Virus record (IMG/VR): IMGVR_UViG_3300032053_003738
Coordinates: 1 to 38,124 of that record
Direction: 5' to 3' (one strand)
Origin: a virus
Length of the DNA stretch: 38,124 bases
A program made the translations under genes and the position numbers. The notes below the pieces were generated by a model. It was not told the origin of the DNA. It saw only the letters and a program-made list of their open reading frames with translations, and searched no databases. How positions within the stretch are numbered: position 1 is the first letter of the stretch; every line of letters starts with the position of its first letter. Positions 1 through 8,164 of this stretch are shown here, in pieces.

Positions 1-2286
1 GGACTCAGCGACAGTAATGGAGTCAGAGCGGGTAGGAACAATGACAGCTCCTACAACAAGAGTCCTCGATTCTGATAAAGTAACAGACTCGGAGACGCTA
101 ATCTCCAACGTCTTCTGCTTCAGCTCATAGTCAATCTCGAACCACGGGTAGTTCGCAGAGGTGTCGGTGTCATTGTAAGCGAGGGCAGAAGCAGGAGTGT
201 CTCCAAGTTGAATAGTCCCCGTATGCTGTGTAGTTGTCGTGTTCGTGAATCGGAAGCCCAACTCAATGACGAGCCTGTCGCCTTCTTCAATGATTATTGA
301 ACTATAAAGGGCTTGGTGCGTATTGTTGCTTCTGGCGGTAAGCGAGGTGGCGGCTTCCTGATAGTCCCAACCACCGGAGAACGCTTCGTCTTTCTTCGCC
401 CCGGTAACTCCGTCAACTACTTTGATATACGCAGTCTGCTCGGTCAGCAACGCCCCCGAGGTCTCCATAATCCTCGCCACGATTCTCCAAAGTGTCGCCG
501 CTGGAACGGTAGCGGCAAACAGAGGAGGAGACACAAGGCGGACCGCTCCTACAAAGTAAGAGCCGGGAGCAACCTCGTTTACGGAATAACTCGTAAGGGC
601 CGTACTTTCTTTGACGAACGAAAGTTTATGAGGAGTGATTTGAGAGTTGTCATCCCAAAATCCACCCTCAACAGGATTAATGGCAGGGGTTCCCGTCGAT
701 TGCAGATAGAATCTGGTAGGCGTGTAAATCAGGAGACCAACAGACTCAGAAACAGTAACGTGTTCGTGGACATTGTTGTAAGTGATTATGAGTTGAGGGC
801 GGAGAGACTCTGACGGTGCTTCATAACTATAAAAGCCATTCTCGGTAGAGTCAGACCACGCCGCATCTGCGTTCATCCACACGAAGACATGAGCGTTTTG
901 GGCCAACCCCGAGTAAGTATCGACGAGGTGTTGAATGAGACCCGCAATCTCCATCTCATTCCAATCACCATCCGCCCAGAAAGCTGTTTGGTTAATGTGG
1001 ACCGCCCCCGTTCCTTCAGAGGTGGTAGGGTAGGTCGTTATTGACGGAGATGGAGCCGGAGTCACATAGCCGGGAGCGGCGGGTTCACCGGGGTATGCTG
1101 GAGCGTCGTCGTCTTCGGAAACGTGAATCCAGAAGTCGTCTACCTCGTGGTTGTTGTTTCCATAGCACCGCACCTTTGCCGACAGAATTCTGGCCCCAGA
1201 GGGAACGGCTCCGTCCAATGCGAATCTGACACCGCACGGCTCATCGTGGCTAAACCAACGTCCGAACCAGATAGTCTCCCCGTGAGTCGCACTCCAGTTA
1301 TCAATTTGGTTCCAGACGATTTGAGGGCAGTCCCAATTTTGTCCGGTAGCCCCGTTGACGGTCACAACACCTATAGAGAGGTCCGGCGGTTGCAGACCGG
1401 AAAGCGATACGGACTCTGTTAGAGTTACAGCTTCAGTTCTTGTAGGAACAACGACAGTTCCAACTACGAGAGTCCTTGCTTCGGTGAGCGTTACAGAATC
1501 AGAGATAGTAATATTGACGGGGAGAACAGGAACATAAAGGGTTACTACTTCTCCTACAGTTATTCCCTCTGTTATTACGGGAACCGCTACTTCTAGTCTA
1601 ACGGTGACAGACTCTCCCACTCCCACGATGTCTGAAATCGTTGTGGTGGGCCAAAGGGTCTGCCAAGGAATGTCGTTGGAGAACTCGACCCAAGGAGCGT
1701 AGTCGTTGGTGTTAGAGCCGTCCTCATCCACCATGTCCGTAGAGACATCGTCGCCGTGTCTCTGAACGATGTTTCTGGTGACACTAGTGGCAGAACGGAA
1801 GCCGATTTCGACGACTAGATAGTCGCCGTCAGTAGGAGTCTGCGAAGTGAGCGATATAGGTCGGGCTTCGTTTACGTCGTAGGCTCGTCTGCCGTAGAGA
1901 GAAGTCGAGAACTCGTAAGGAGAAGAAGCATTGTCAGAAGCCGTAGCCGCCAAAAGAACAGAGCGGTCAGCACCACCGGACTGAATAATTTTTACGGCGA
2001 TAGAGAAAGTGGCGTTGGCTCCCGTAGCCGCTTCCGAGACCCGCATAACAAAGTTGACCGTGCCGGAAATCTGATTCGGAGCCAACGGGCCGATGACATA
2101 CCGCATGACGGCTCGGGTATAGGGGTTTGTCGTTCCCGAAGCCGTCGTTCGAGAAGTCATGGCGGTAGTGCCTTTGACTAGCACGCCGGGAAGTGTGTAA
2201 GTTGTACCAGCTTGGTTGGCGTGGTTCCACGTCGAGGGGGCTACAGGAGCCGACCCCGACGATGGAAGATAGATGCGAGTTGCCAC
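1..2286 (-). CDS. Tail-fibre-like virion protein, C-terminus beyond window
   Basis: An open frame of 762 codons with no stop runs off the left edge, so the C-terminus is missing. I place the start at a GTG (2284-2286) directly after the TAA of the upstream gene, with a G-rich ribosome site in that gene's last codons; the first residues read MATRIYLPSSGSAPV, a phage-like N-terminus. Two beta-rich modules share a GDxLVxEIGFR core and an ND...PW(V/F)E(F/I) end. Between them is a DNRLRE/CBM96-like module ending RPQLIITY, a typical terminal strand of that family. Linkers carry repeats such as ESVTLSESRTLVVGAVIVPT. The gene lies in frame with its upstream neighbour, which has similar repeats. Adhesion or fibre function is inferred from architecture; no chaperone or receptor domain was recognised. 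Confidence 0.75.
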   Translation of the reverse strand, partial: MATRIYLPSSGSAPVAPSTWNHANQAGTTYTLPGVLVKGTTAMTSRTTASGTTNPYTRAVMRYVIGPLAPNQISGTVNFVMRVSEAATGANATFSIAVKIIQSGGADRSVLLAATASDNASSPYEFSTSLYGRRAYDVNEARPISLTSQTPTDGDYLVVEIGFRSATSVTRNIVQRHGDDVSTDMVDEDGSNTNDYAPWVEFSNDIPWQTLWPTTTISDIVGVGESVTVRLEVAVPVITEGITVGEVVTLYVPVLPVNITISDSVTLTEARTLVVGTVVVPTRTEAVTLTESVSLSGLQPPDLSIGVVTVNGATGQNWDCPQIVWNQIDNWSATHGETIWFGRWFSHDEPCGVRFALDGAVPSGARILSAKVRCYGNNNHEVDDFWIHVSEDDDAPAYPGEPAAPGYVTPAPSPSITTYPTTSEGTGAVHINQTAFWADGDWNEMEIAGLIQHLVDTYSGLAQNAHVFVWMNADAAWSDSTENGFYSYEAPSESLRPQLIITYNNVHEHVTVSESVGLLIYTPTRFYLQSTGTPAINPVEGGFWDDNSQITPHKLSFVKESTALTSYSVNEVAPGSYFVGAVRLVSPPLFAATVPAATLWRIVARIMETSGALLTEQTAYIKVVDGVTGAKKDEAFSGGWDYQEAATSLTARSNNTHQALYSSIIIEEGDRLVIELGFRFTNTTTTQHTGTIQLGDTPASALAYNDTDTSANYPWFEIDYELKQKTLEISVSESVTLSESRTLVVGAVIVPTRSDSITVAES

Positions 2287-3435
2287 TTACGCCCCCATCC
2301 CCATGCTTTCCACATAGACCCGCCGCTTGTACTCGAGCCAGTCTTCCGGGTCCGGCACGTCCATGTTGGAGTTCACTTCGACATTGATATCCAGGCCTCC
2401 ACCGCCCGTAACCTGCCAGGACAGGACCTCACCCAGGGAAACGCCCTGGGTGGACAGGAAAAACAGCTCTGAGAGCCTCCCAGAGGGCTGTAGCTCGGTA
2501 ATATCGACCCCCTCCGATATAATTGGGAGGTTCATATCCCCGAAGGAGAGCGTCGGAGCCACTTCCGTCTTCGTAACTCCCTGGGTCGTGACCAGAAGAA
2601 TGTCCCCGTCTCGAAGGGTCGGAGACGACTCTGTGGCGTAGGCGTGCTCTGCCGTCAGGGTGATTGATAATGGAGGTTTGTCCTCAACCTGAGCCAACGG
2701 ACTGACCTCGGTCTTGGTCACCCCCTGGGAGGTGACCAGAGCCAGTTCCCCAACCAGAAGCGTCGGGGTCAGCTCAGTCTTCGTTACCCCCTGGGAGGTA
2801 ACCAGAATCAGCTCGCTATTGAGAATGGTCGGTGCAATCTCGGTCTTCGTGACCGAGTCGTAAACGCTGACATCCCGGTCAGGGAGAGTAGCGTCTTCTC
2901 TCTGGACCGTCCCAGACTCCCCAACTGTTACCCCGTCAGAGACGCTGGGCTTGTCCGAGTCGAGGTAGTAGACGGTGACACGGACATGGTCCACGTAGCG
3001 AGCGTAACCCGTGGTCCCGGCTGGTTGCAGAAGCACACCGAACGTGGAGTCGTTGATTTGAGCGGGGGTCCAGGTCGTTCCCCACATATCCGTGGAGGAC
3101 CCCCAGGAACGATAGCTCGTCTCAGGAGTAGTCGTAGTGAGGTCGGTCTGAGCACCCGTGTCCCCAGCCTTGCTGGTCCCGTCCTTGGTGGGACTTGCAG
3201 AGAGTCCTCTCCGTGCGGCTTGTGAGCCGGAGCCGTAGCCCTCGACCTCGATGACGATTCCGAGGATGGTGGCCTGGTTGTCGATTGAGAATCCGAACCC
3301 CGTCGCCGCCATGATAGCGGACGTGGAGGTAGAGTTCGCCCGGTTGTTGTCGGACGAGTAGACGTTCCCGTAGCTCGTCCACGTCGCTACAATTTGAGCT
3401 GACGCAGTTGGGCTATTGGGTCCTGACGAGGCCAC
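2287..3435 (-). CDS. Repeat-containing tail-fibre-like virion protein
   Basis: This 382-aa protein begins with MASSGPNSPTASAQIVATW and has an N-terminal beta-rich module of about 170 residues (WTSYGNVYSSDNNRANS, then LGIVIEVEGYG, then VRVTVYYLD). Next come roughly five degenerate repeats of about 25 residues with the core LVTSQGVTKTEVAPTL. The repeat style matches the SESVTL linkers in the next gene, so both are probably parts of one fibre or appendage. The C-terminus (EDWLEYKRRVYVESMGMGA) is charged and unlike the repeats. No enzymatic motif is visible. It follows the metallophosphoesterase by 9 bases. Fibre function is inference from repeats and position. Confidence 0.75.
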   Translation of the reverse strand: MASSGPNSPTASAQIVATWTSYGNVYSSDNNRANSTSTSAIMAATGFGFSIDNQATILGIVIEVEGYGSGSQAARRGLSASPTKDGTSKAGDTGAQTDLTTTTPETSYRSWGSSTDMWGTTWTPAQINDSTFGVLLQPAGTTGYARYVDHVRVTVYYLDSDKPSVSDGVTVGESGTVQREDATLPDRDVSVYDSVTKTEIAPTILNSELILVTSQGVTKTELTPTLLVGELALVTSQGVTKTEVSPLAQVEDKPPLSITLTAEHAYATESSPTLRDGDILLVTTQGVTKTEVAPTLSFGDMNLPIISEGVDITELQPSGRLSELFFLSTQGVSLGEVLSWQVTGGGGLDINVEVNSNMDVPDPEDWLEYKRRVYVESMGMGA

Positions 3436-3444
3436 CTATTTCTC

Positions 3445-4341
3445 CTATTTCTGTTCCTCGAAGAATCCAATCCACTCGGCTTGAAGCCGCTTCGTGAGCT
3501 TCTTCCTGTCGTTGATGTGGGTCGTCATAATCCATCCCCCGACGTGAGCGGCAAGCGACTGCCGAACCATGAATGGAGTCTGGCTCTGGAAGCACCCCGT
3601 AATCACACAGGCCACGTTCCGGTACTGGGGCATGAAGATGCTCTTGTGGTAGTGTCCAATCGCCAGGAGGTCTGGTTTCTGGCCCCCTGCGAGGGACTCC
3701 ACAATCTTCTGGGCGTGGTAACTCACGGCGTAGGCCGTCCCTCCGCCCGGATGGAGGAGACGCACCTTGTAGGTCTGCCCCTCCGAGGTCTTCATCTCCA
3801 CGTCCCCCACGTCCTGCCCGACGAACTTCCAGTCAGGCCTGACCCTGGTCAGCTCGTCGCCGACGTTCATCCCGACGAGGTTCTTGAACGAGGAGTCGTG
3901 ATTCCCGGTGATGAAGATGGTGGACATCCCCTTGTACTCCGGGACCTCGTTGATGAAGATGTCTCTCTGCTCGGGCCAGCTCTTCCCGTCTGGACGAAGC
4001 TCGAACTCCTGACCCTTGTAGACTCGCCATCCGTCGAGCACGTCGCCCGTGTGCAGGACCGTGGTGACACCCTCGTCCCAGGCTCTCCGGTAGAAGGCCC
4101 TCAGAGCGTCCCCCTGCTGGTAGAGGCTCCCGATTTGAGTGTCTCCGATGAGACCGAACTTGAGTTTGTTCCCGTCGGTCTTGACCGGGACCTCGTAGGG
4201 CTTCTGCCTCTTGTACATGAGCATGAGGGTTTCCACAAGGGAGGAGATAGCCTTCGATTGCTTCTTGAGCTTCTCTTTGCCCCCTTCCCCCTCGGCGAGC
4301 AGGTCAGCCAACTCAACTAGATTGATTTCGTTTTTCGGCAT
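3445..4341 (-). CDS. Calcineurin-like metallophosphoesterase
   Basis: This 298-aa protein shows the metallophosphoesterase metal-binding series: GDTQIG (D67), GDVLDG (D100), GNHDSS (N147-H148-D149), a histidine in LLHPGGG (H197) and GHYH (H230, H232). The usual first motif is D-x-H; here Q69 replaces His, so one metal ligand differs. The first 50 residues are helical and charged. I chose the ATG at 4341 because a GGAGG site lies 5 bases upstream (4347-4351); a longer frame would run back into the preceding gene. It is adjacent to a small HTH-like protein, a pairing also found in single phage proteins. A role in phosphodiester or phosphate-ester hydrolysis is likely; the substrate is unknown. 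Confidence 0.88.
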   Translation of the reverse strand: MPKNEINLVELADLLAEGEGGKEKLKKQSKAISSLVETLMLMYKRQKPYEVPVKTDGNKLKFGLIGDTQIGSLYQQGDALRAFYRRAWDEGVTTVLHTGDVLDGWRVYKGQEFELRPDGKSWPEQRDIFINEVPEYKGMSTIFITGNHDSSFKNLVGMNVGDELTRVRPDWKFVGQDVGDVEMKTSEGQTYKVRLLHPGGGTAYAVSYHAQKIVESLAGGQKPDLLAIGHYHKSIFMPQYRNVACVITGCFQSQTPFMVRQSLAAHVGGWIMTTHINDRKKLTKRLQAEWIGFFEEQK

Positions 4342-4351
4342 TGTAGCCTCC

Positions 4352-4801
4352 TTATTCGTCTCGGACCCGCTTGGCTTCTGCCACGTCGAGTGCGGACCCC
4401 CAGAACCATTGACCGTCGGTGTCCTCCCCAAGCCGGAGCTTTATCCGGTTTGCGGCGAACTCCTCGGTATTATCAACCGCCCGTTTGAACCTGTTCCGGT
4501 CCTTCCCGGCGGTCTTCGAGCACAACTCTCTTTCTGCAATGAGAGTTCCCGCTTTGAGTCTGCACAACTCGGTTTTTATAGAGGCAGAGATGTCATACCT
4601 CTTTCTAATCGAGTCCAAGGTTATCGTACCGCTACCTTTCGGCTCGACGAGAGAGGGGGTTACAGGCTTTCCCTCCCGGATTGTCTCAATCAGCTCCCGA
4701 GACGACCCAAAGATAGCCGCCAGAACTCGTGGTGTGTCCCAGTCGGGGTGGTTGGCGATGCAGTCCCGAACTCGGTCCTCAACAGGTCTTGGTTTTCCCA
4801 C
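4352..4801 (-). CDS. Small HTH-like protein next to phosphoesterase
   Basis: This 149-aa protein starts with GTG, placed immediately after the TAA of the upstream frame (TAAGTG) and preceded by GGAGAAAG. Residues about 18-45 (WDTPRVLAAIFGSSRELIETI) look like a helix-turn-helix, and the C-terminus (GQWFWGSALDVAEAKRVRDE) resembles the tail of DNA-binding regions that some phage metallophosphoesterases carry at their N-terminus. The two functions therefore seem split into neighbouring genes here, 10 bases apart. DNA binding is inferred from the helix pattern only; I did not recognise a named family. Confidence 0.7.
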   Translation of the reverse strand: MGKPRPVEDRVRDCIANHPDWDTPRVLAAIFGSSRELIETIREGKPVTPSLVEPKGSGTITLDSIRKRYDISASIKTELCRLKAGTLIAERELCSKTAGKDRNRFKRAVDNTEEFAANRIKLRLGEDTDGQWFWGSALDVAEAKRVRDE

Positions 4802-5128
4802 TTAACTTTCTCCTTTTGATAGAAATAAAAAAGCCGGGAGGCCCGAAGGCAACCCGGCTTGGATTGACAATGGAAGAGCCTTCGAGACATCGAAGGCGGA
4901 GTGGTAGTGAATGTTCGAGACAGCAGTCCTGGCGGCGGTTGTAACAGAGAGCCGGGAGTTCTTAAAATAGGCCAGGGTCAGCTCAATGGGTTTATCCGGG
5001 CCATTCTCAATCGAATTGACCCAAACATCCGAGCCGCCAGAAGGAGATAACGGAAGGTCGGCATGGTAAAGATTCTCCACGACGGAAACCCGTTCCGTGG
5101 AAAGAACCTCCAACATCCGATTTTTCAT
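4802..5128 (-). CDS. Hypothetical protein, 108 aa
   Basis: The frame starts at an ATG overlapping the stop of the PKD gene (ATGA). I do not recognise a family. Residues 1-85 look like a small mixed alpha/beta domain (VSVVENLYHADLPLSP, IELTLAYFKNSRLSVTTAA, SNIHYHSAFDVSKALPL). The last 25 residues (from SIQAGLPSGLPAFLFL) are encoded by the terminator hairpin and its T-tract, so they are probably a coding by-product of that RNA structure. The frame ends in TAA directly joined to the GTG of the next gene. Confidence 0.6.
   Translation of the reverse strand: MKNRMLEVLSTERVSVVENLYHADLPLSPSGGSDVWVNSIENGPDKPIELTLAYFKNSRLSVTTAARTAVSNIHYHSAFDVSKALPLSIQAGLPSGLPAFLFLSKGES
4822..4860 (-). terminator. Strong intrinsic terminator with nested UUCG hairpin
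   Basis: On the minus strand an outer 8-bp stem (AAGCCGGG with CCCGGCTT) encloses an inner stem GCC-TTCG-GGC and is followed by TTTTTTATTTC. This is a textbook rho-independent terminator. It lies inside the 3' end of the 108-aa frame at 4802-5128, just before the ribosome site of the next gene. Confidence 0.85.
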
Positions 5129-5439
5129 TGATGTCCGTTAATCGTAACAGATGCTGACACCCCGGTGCTGTCCGTAATGGTGACCGTCAGCGTGTAGTCC
5201 CCAGCGGTGTTGTAGACATGGGTGGGGTTCTGCAAAGGGCTGGTCCCCCCATCACCGAAGTCCCACAGCCACTCAACAGGATTTCCAGCAGAGTAGTCCG
5301 TGAACTTGACGAGGTCCCCTACACGTGGAAAAGCGGGACGCTGTGAGAACCCCACCGTGAGACGGTTCCCGCCAGTCTGGGCGTAGAGACCGACCAGCAG
5401 AACAAGCAGAGCAAGAGCGATACGAGCGGCCCTCTTCAT
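5125..5439 (-). CDS. Exported single PKD-domain protein
   Basis: This 104-aa protein has an N-terminal signal peptide (KRAARIALALLVLLVGLYAQ) followed by one PKD domain: VGFSQRPAFPRVGDLVKFTD, then PVEWLWDFGDGGTS and the classic HVYNTAGDYTLTVTITDS. WDFGDG and the H-Y-x-x-x-G-x-Y-x-V strand are diagnostic of PKD folds. AGGAGG lies just upstream of the ATG. PKD domains usually mediate protein or carbohydrate contacts in extracellular proteins. A phage protein of this kind could be displayed on the host envelope or bind virions; neither is shown by the sequence. The neighbouring 131-aa gene also encodes an exported beta-sandwich protein. Confidence 0.85.
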   Translation of the reverse strand: MKRAARIALALLVLLVGLYAQTGGNRLTVGFSQRPAFPRVGDLVKFTDYSAGNPVEWLWDFGDGGTSPLQNPTHVYNTAGDYTLTVTITDSTGVSASVTINGHQ

Positions 5440-5466
5440 AGGAACCTCCTCTCCGTCCTGTGACGG

Positions 5467-5862
5467 TTAGATGTCCTTAGCGGTAAGGTTGCAACTGTAC
5501 ACCGAGTTCGCATCGAGAGTTGTCGTGTTGACAGTCAGGGTAGACGTATAATTCCCCGGTGTCAGAACAACTCTGGAAAACGTAAAACTTCCCGCAGGGA
5601 GACCTCCGACAGTCAACTGAATGTCGGCATCGAACCCACCCGTAGGAACGGCGGCGATGGTGTACGTAACGACCTGGCCCTTAGAACAGACCTGGTCCGC
5701 CGGAGTAATGGTGATGGTGTAGTTCCCCGAAGCATTGACCGTGAGAGAGAACGGAACTGTCTTTTCAGGGAGTCCCGCCTGACCCCGGCCCACGAGGAAA
5801 GCCACGCCAATCACGATGACAACAGCGAGAACGGTAAGAATAGTTTTGAAAGTCTTGTTCAT
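5467..5862 (-). CDS. Membrane-anchored Ig-like beta-sandwich protein
   Basis: This 131-aa protein has a positively charged start (MNKTFK), one transmembrane or signal segment (ILTVLAVVIVIGVAFLVG) and an exported domain of about 100 residues. The domain is rich in alternating Thr/Val strands (FSLTVNASGNYTITITPA, DIQLTVGGLPAGSFTFS, NYTSTLTVNTTT), as in bacterial Ig-like folds. Two Cys (VCSKGQ and VYSCNL) could form a disulfide across the sandwich. AAGGAG precedes the ATG. It pairs with the PKD gene 27 bases downstream. Its role is unknown; superinfection exclusion or surface display are possible, and both are guesses. Confidence 0.75.
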   Translation of the reverse strand: MNKTFKTILTVLAVVIVIGVAFLVGRGQAGLPEKTVPFSLTVNASGNYTITITPADQVCSKGQVVTYTIAAVPTGGFDADIQLTVGGLPAGSFTFSRVVLTPGNYTSTLTVNTTTLDANSVYSCNLTAKDI

Positions 5863-5872
5863 AGCCTTCTCC

Positions 5873-6730
5873 TTAGTACCCGAGCTGTGACGCTATTTTG
5901 CGTTGCTTGGGCGACAGAAACTTCGTGTGCTCACCCATAGCCGGGTATTTCACACCGTTCGATTCGATATGGTAGCAGAACATCTTCGTGTCGATAAGGA
6001 AGGGGTACGGCTTCTTGCTGAGACTCTTCCACCCAGCCTTGCCTAAGATGTCCCGCTTCATTATCTGCGTACAGAACTCGAGGTCCTCGGTCCCGACAGA
6101 GGTCCGAAGCTCGTTTTTCTCCGGGTCGTAGAACACCCTGGTGGGGGACTCGAACACCTTCTTGACGTTCCTCCCCATGATGTTTACCGTTTCAACCTCG
6201 TCGGCGAGGGTCTCTAGGATAGAGTGGTGGATGAGCGTGCATCCCATCGGAAGACCGTCCACCCAGACCTTGTCTCCTATTTTCCACTTGTCGAAGTACC
6301 CTGTTCCCCGGCCCCGGTAGACCAGGGGTTCCGCCGGGACCGACTTCGTAAAGTACAACCCGGAAATAATCGGAACAGTCGCCTTGACCATGTACTCATT
6401 CATCCAAACGAGGAACATCGGGTGGAGACAAACGTCGTGGTCTACAAAGAGGAGCCACTCGTAGCCTCCCTGGAGGAATTGATTCACGCAGAGGTTCCGT
6501 GCGTCAGCAACAAGGAACTGCATCGGGGAAGTCGTATTGACCCACTCGATATGCTCCACGAGGCTCCAGTTACACGGGATAATTTGCCCATACCGGGCCA
6601 TGACCCACTCCGCTCGGAGATTTCCGGTCATGGGGATACAAACCATCAGCCGTCTCTGCGGCGGGGTGGACTTGGCGATGATGAGACTCCCGCCAAATTT
6701 TTTTTCCTTGACCTTTACCTTTGCTTTCAC
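5873..6730 (-). CDS. GT-A type glycosyltransferase-like protein
   Basis: This 285-aa protein starts at a GTG (GTGA overlap with the next gene's region) with GGAGGT just upstream. It has an N-terminal strand (RRLMVCIPM), the helix ARNLCVNQFLQGG and the metal-binding type motif LLFVDHDV (DxD-like) expected of a GT-A nucleotide-sugar binding fold. Later come ISGLYFTK, a region VDGLPMGCTLIHHSIL that fits the acceptor side, and a C-terminal TEDLEFCTQI where Glu/Asp could be the catalytic acid/base. It fits the family of phage and bacterial glycosyltransferase-like proteins of about 280 residues. It is the last of the glycan genes in transcription order. Donor and acceptor cannot be told. Confidence 0.8.
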   Translation of the reverse strand: MKAKVKVKEKKFGGSLIIAKSTPPQRRLMVCIPMTGNLRAEWVMARYGQIIPCNWSLVEHIEWVNTTSPMQFLVADARNLCVNQFLQGGYEWLLFVDHDVCLHPMFLVWMNEYMVKATVPIISGLYFTKSVPAEPLVYRGRGTGYFDKWKIGDKVWVDGLPMGCTLIHHSILETLADEVETVNIMGRNVKKVFESPTRVFYDPEKNELRTSVGTEDLEFCTQIMKRDILGKAGWKSLSKKPYPFLIDTKMFCYHIESNGVKYPAMGEHTKFLSPKQRKIASQLGY

Positions 6731-6969
6731 TTGACCTCCACGTCTTCTTGGATATGGAATGTGCTCCCCTTGGCGATACTTAGAGCCATGTCTGGAGAGG
6801 CCGTCAGAGCCTTTACAGCGACGACCCTGACCGACCCCTTGGGGTGGACCAGAAGAAGGCCTACAGCGTTGAACTGGAGCAGGTCCTGGGGCCTTACGGG
6901 GGGCCTGTCGGGTCCGATTCTCTCCTGTGTCCCGACCTCTTCCGCTACGTTGATTCCGAGGTCGCTCAT
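6727..6969 (-). CDS. Hypothetical protein, 80 aa
   Basis: A short frame linked by 4-base overlaps to both neighbours (ATGA upstream, GTGA downstream), which supports it as a real gene. The sequence (DLLQFNAVGLLLVHPKGSVRVVAVKALTAS in its middle, described only in part) suggests a small beta-rich domain without cysteines or membrane segments. No family recognised. Its placement between a methyltransferase and a glycosyltransferase gives only weak context. Confidence 0.6.
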   Translation of the reverse strand: MSDLGINVAEEVGTQERIGPDRPPVRPQDLLQFNAVGLLLVHPKGSVRVVAVKALTASPDMALSIAKGSTFHIQEDVEVK

Positions 6970-7583
6970 TTTAGACCCAGTACGCCAAGTTGAGGAGCGG
7001 AAGGAGCCTTCCCCTTCTCCGGGACGACGTTCTGAACCCCGGCGATGTCTCCCTTGTAGACCGCCTCTTCTTTCGTCATCCGCTCGCCCTCTTTTTCAGA
7101 AACTTTGTAGTAAAGAACCTCCATGCACCCTCCGACGTTCCACACAGGGAAGCCGTCACCGAGTCTCCAGGGCTTCGGACGGTAGACCAGGTACAGAGGA
7201 TACCTCGGGTCGAAGTACTGCCAGGTAGACTGGATGCACGGATTACAATGGGTGGGGTCCCCGAGGTAGAGGTCGTTCACCCCGTAAGGGTGGGACATGG
7301 CAAACGTCCCGTCATCCTTCATAATCCTCCAAACCTCGTCCATGAACTTAATCATCAGCCAAGGCTTGATGTGCTCGATGACATGAGAAGCGATGACAAC
7401 AGCACAGGACTCATCGGGTAGGGGCCACGGAAAAACCTCGAGGTCGTGGAGGATATCCACACCTGGGAGCCTCCGGTTGTCCAGCCCGATGAATCCCCGC
7501 TGTTTCCGCTCTCCGCATCCCAGTTCAAGGCGGACACCGCCGCCTTTCTCCAGGACATTGATAACGTCCTTCTTCTTTTTCAA
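6966..7583 (-). CDS. Class I SAM-dependent methyltransferase
   Basis: This 205-aa protein starts at a TTG preceded by GGAGGT at a good distance; no in-frame ATG lies nearby. Motif I is VRLELGCGERKQRGFIGLD, with an acidic residue ending strand 2 (GLDNR). Motif II is HDLEVFPWPLPDES, followed by VVIASHVIEHI and a WRIMKDDGTFAMSHP strand. This is the Methyltransf_11-like pattern seen in small-molecule and glycan methyltransferases encoded beside glycosyltransferases. The last 40 residues are charged and low in structure. Substrate unknown; a sugar target is favoured by the neighbouring glycosyltransferase. Confidence 0.88.
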   Translation of the reverse strand: MKKKKDVINVLEKGGGVRLELGCGERKQRGFIGLDNRRLPGVDILHDLEVFPWPLPDESCAVVIASHVIEHIKPWLMIKFMDEVWRIMKDDGTFAMSHPYGVNDLYLGDPTHCNPCIQSTWQYFDPRYPLYLVYRPKPWRLGDGFPVWNVGGCMEVLYYKVSEKEGERMTKEEAVYKGDIAGVQNVVPEKGKAPSAPQLGVLGLK

Positions 7584-7599
7584 ACCTTCACCTCCAAGT

Positions 7600-7624
7600 G
7601 AAATAAAGATAACCCGGCGGTTAT
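7600..7624 (-). terminator. Short intrinsic terminator at end of virion gene
   Basis: On the minus strand ATAACC-GCCG-GGTTAT forms a 6-bp hairpin that includes the stop codon of the 166-aa virion-like gene, followed by CTTTATTTC. The stem is short, so efficiency may be low. Confidence 0.5.
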
Positions 7625-8121
7625 GCGAAGTTAATGTCGTAGGTCACGTTGACGTTCTGGTTCGTGTCGCAGGTGGACCCGGCGTAGGTCGAGCCAGCGA
7701 ACAGCGTCCCCGTCGAGGTCCCGGTGGTGTCGTACAGGCCCACGTTCGAGAGCGTGGACTGGCCCTGGACGAACCCCAGCGTCGAGTTGAACGTCGCCGT
7801 GAACCGGAGCTTCGTCGAGTTGCTGATGCTGATGGTGACCTGCACCCGCTTGTTGGTCGTGCCGTTGACGCATTCTCCGGGGAGCGTGGTGGCGTTCGAG
7901 GCCGGGGCTGTCCCCGTACCGAGAGCCATCCAGTTGACCTGCTTGGAACCCGTCGAGGACCCCAGAAGTCGGCACAGGAACATATCGAACCCGTTGTTCG
8001 TGACCATGTTGGGCTTCCAGCCGGAGTCTCCGACGATTTTCAAAGGCCGAGCGGGGTCCCCTTCGTTGATTTGGATACGGTAGAACCCCCTGACCTTGAG
8101 AAAGGTTTCATTCTTCTTCAT
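7621..8121 (-). CDS. Virion-like structural protein, 166 aa
   Basis: I chose the ATG at 8121 (MKKNETFLKVRGFYRIQI) because AGGAGA lies 7-8 bases upstream; the longer frame would overlap the preceding gene. The region after residue 40 (NMVTNNGFDMFLCRLLGS, then WMALGTGTAPASNATTLPGE) follows a pattern I associate with phage tail or fibre-associated proteins that begin with an anchoring strand and continue as a Ser/Thr-rich beta domain. The C-terminal half is Thr/Asn-rich with alternating strands (VQVTISISNSTKLRFTATF). It sits directly after the neck-like gene and ends in a terminator hairpin. Function assigned by context; exact role unknown. Confidence 0.65.
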   Translation of the reverse strand: MKKNETFLKVRGFYRIQINEGDPARPLKIVGDSGWKPNMVTNNGFDMFLCRLLGSSTGSKQVNWMALGTGTAPASNATTLPGECVNGTTNKRVQVTISISNSTKLRFTATFNSTLGFVQGQSTLSNVGLYDTTGTSTGTLFAGSTYAGSTCDTNQNVNVTYDINFA

Positions 8122-8164
8122 GTAAATCTCCTGAGTGGTATTTTGTGCTACCTTACCAAGCCGT

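Noticed and set aside
313-813. Plus-strand open frame of 166 codons
   Set aside because: Arg/Ser-rich and antisense to the continuous minus-strand fibre frame that has DNRLRE-like and repeat motifs.
3122-3382. Alternative minus-strand frame inside the fibre-like gene
   Set aside because: Arg/His-rich and fully inside 2287-3435, which has coherent repeats.
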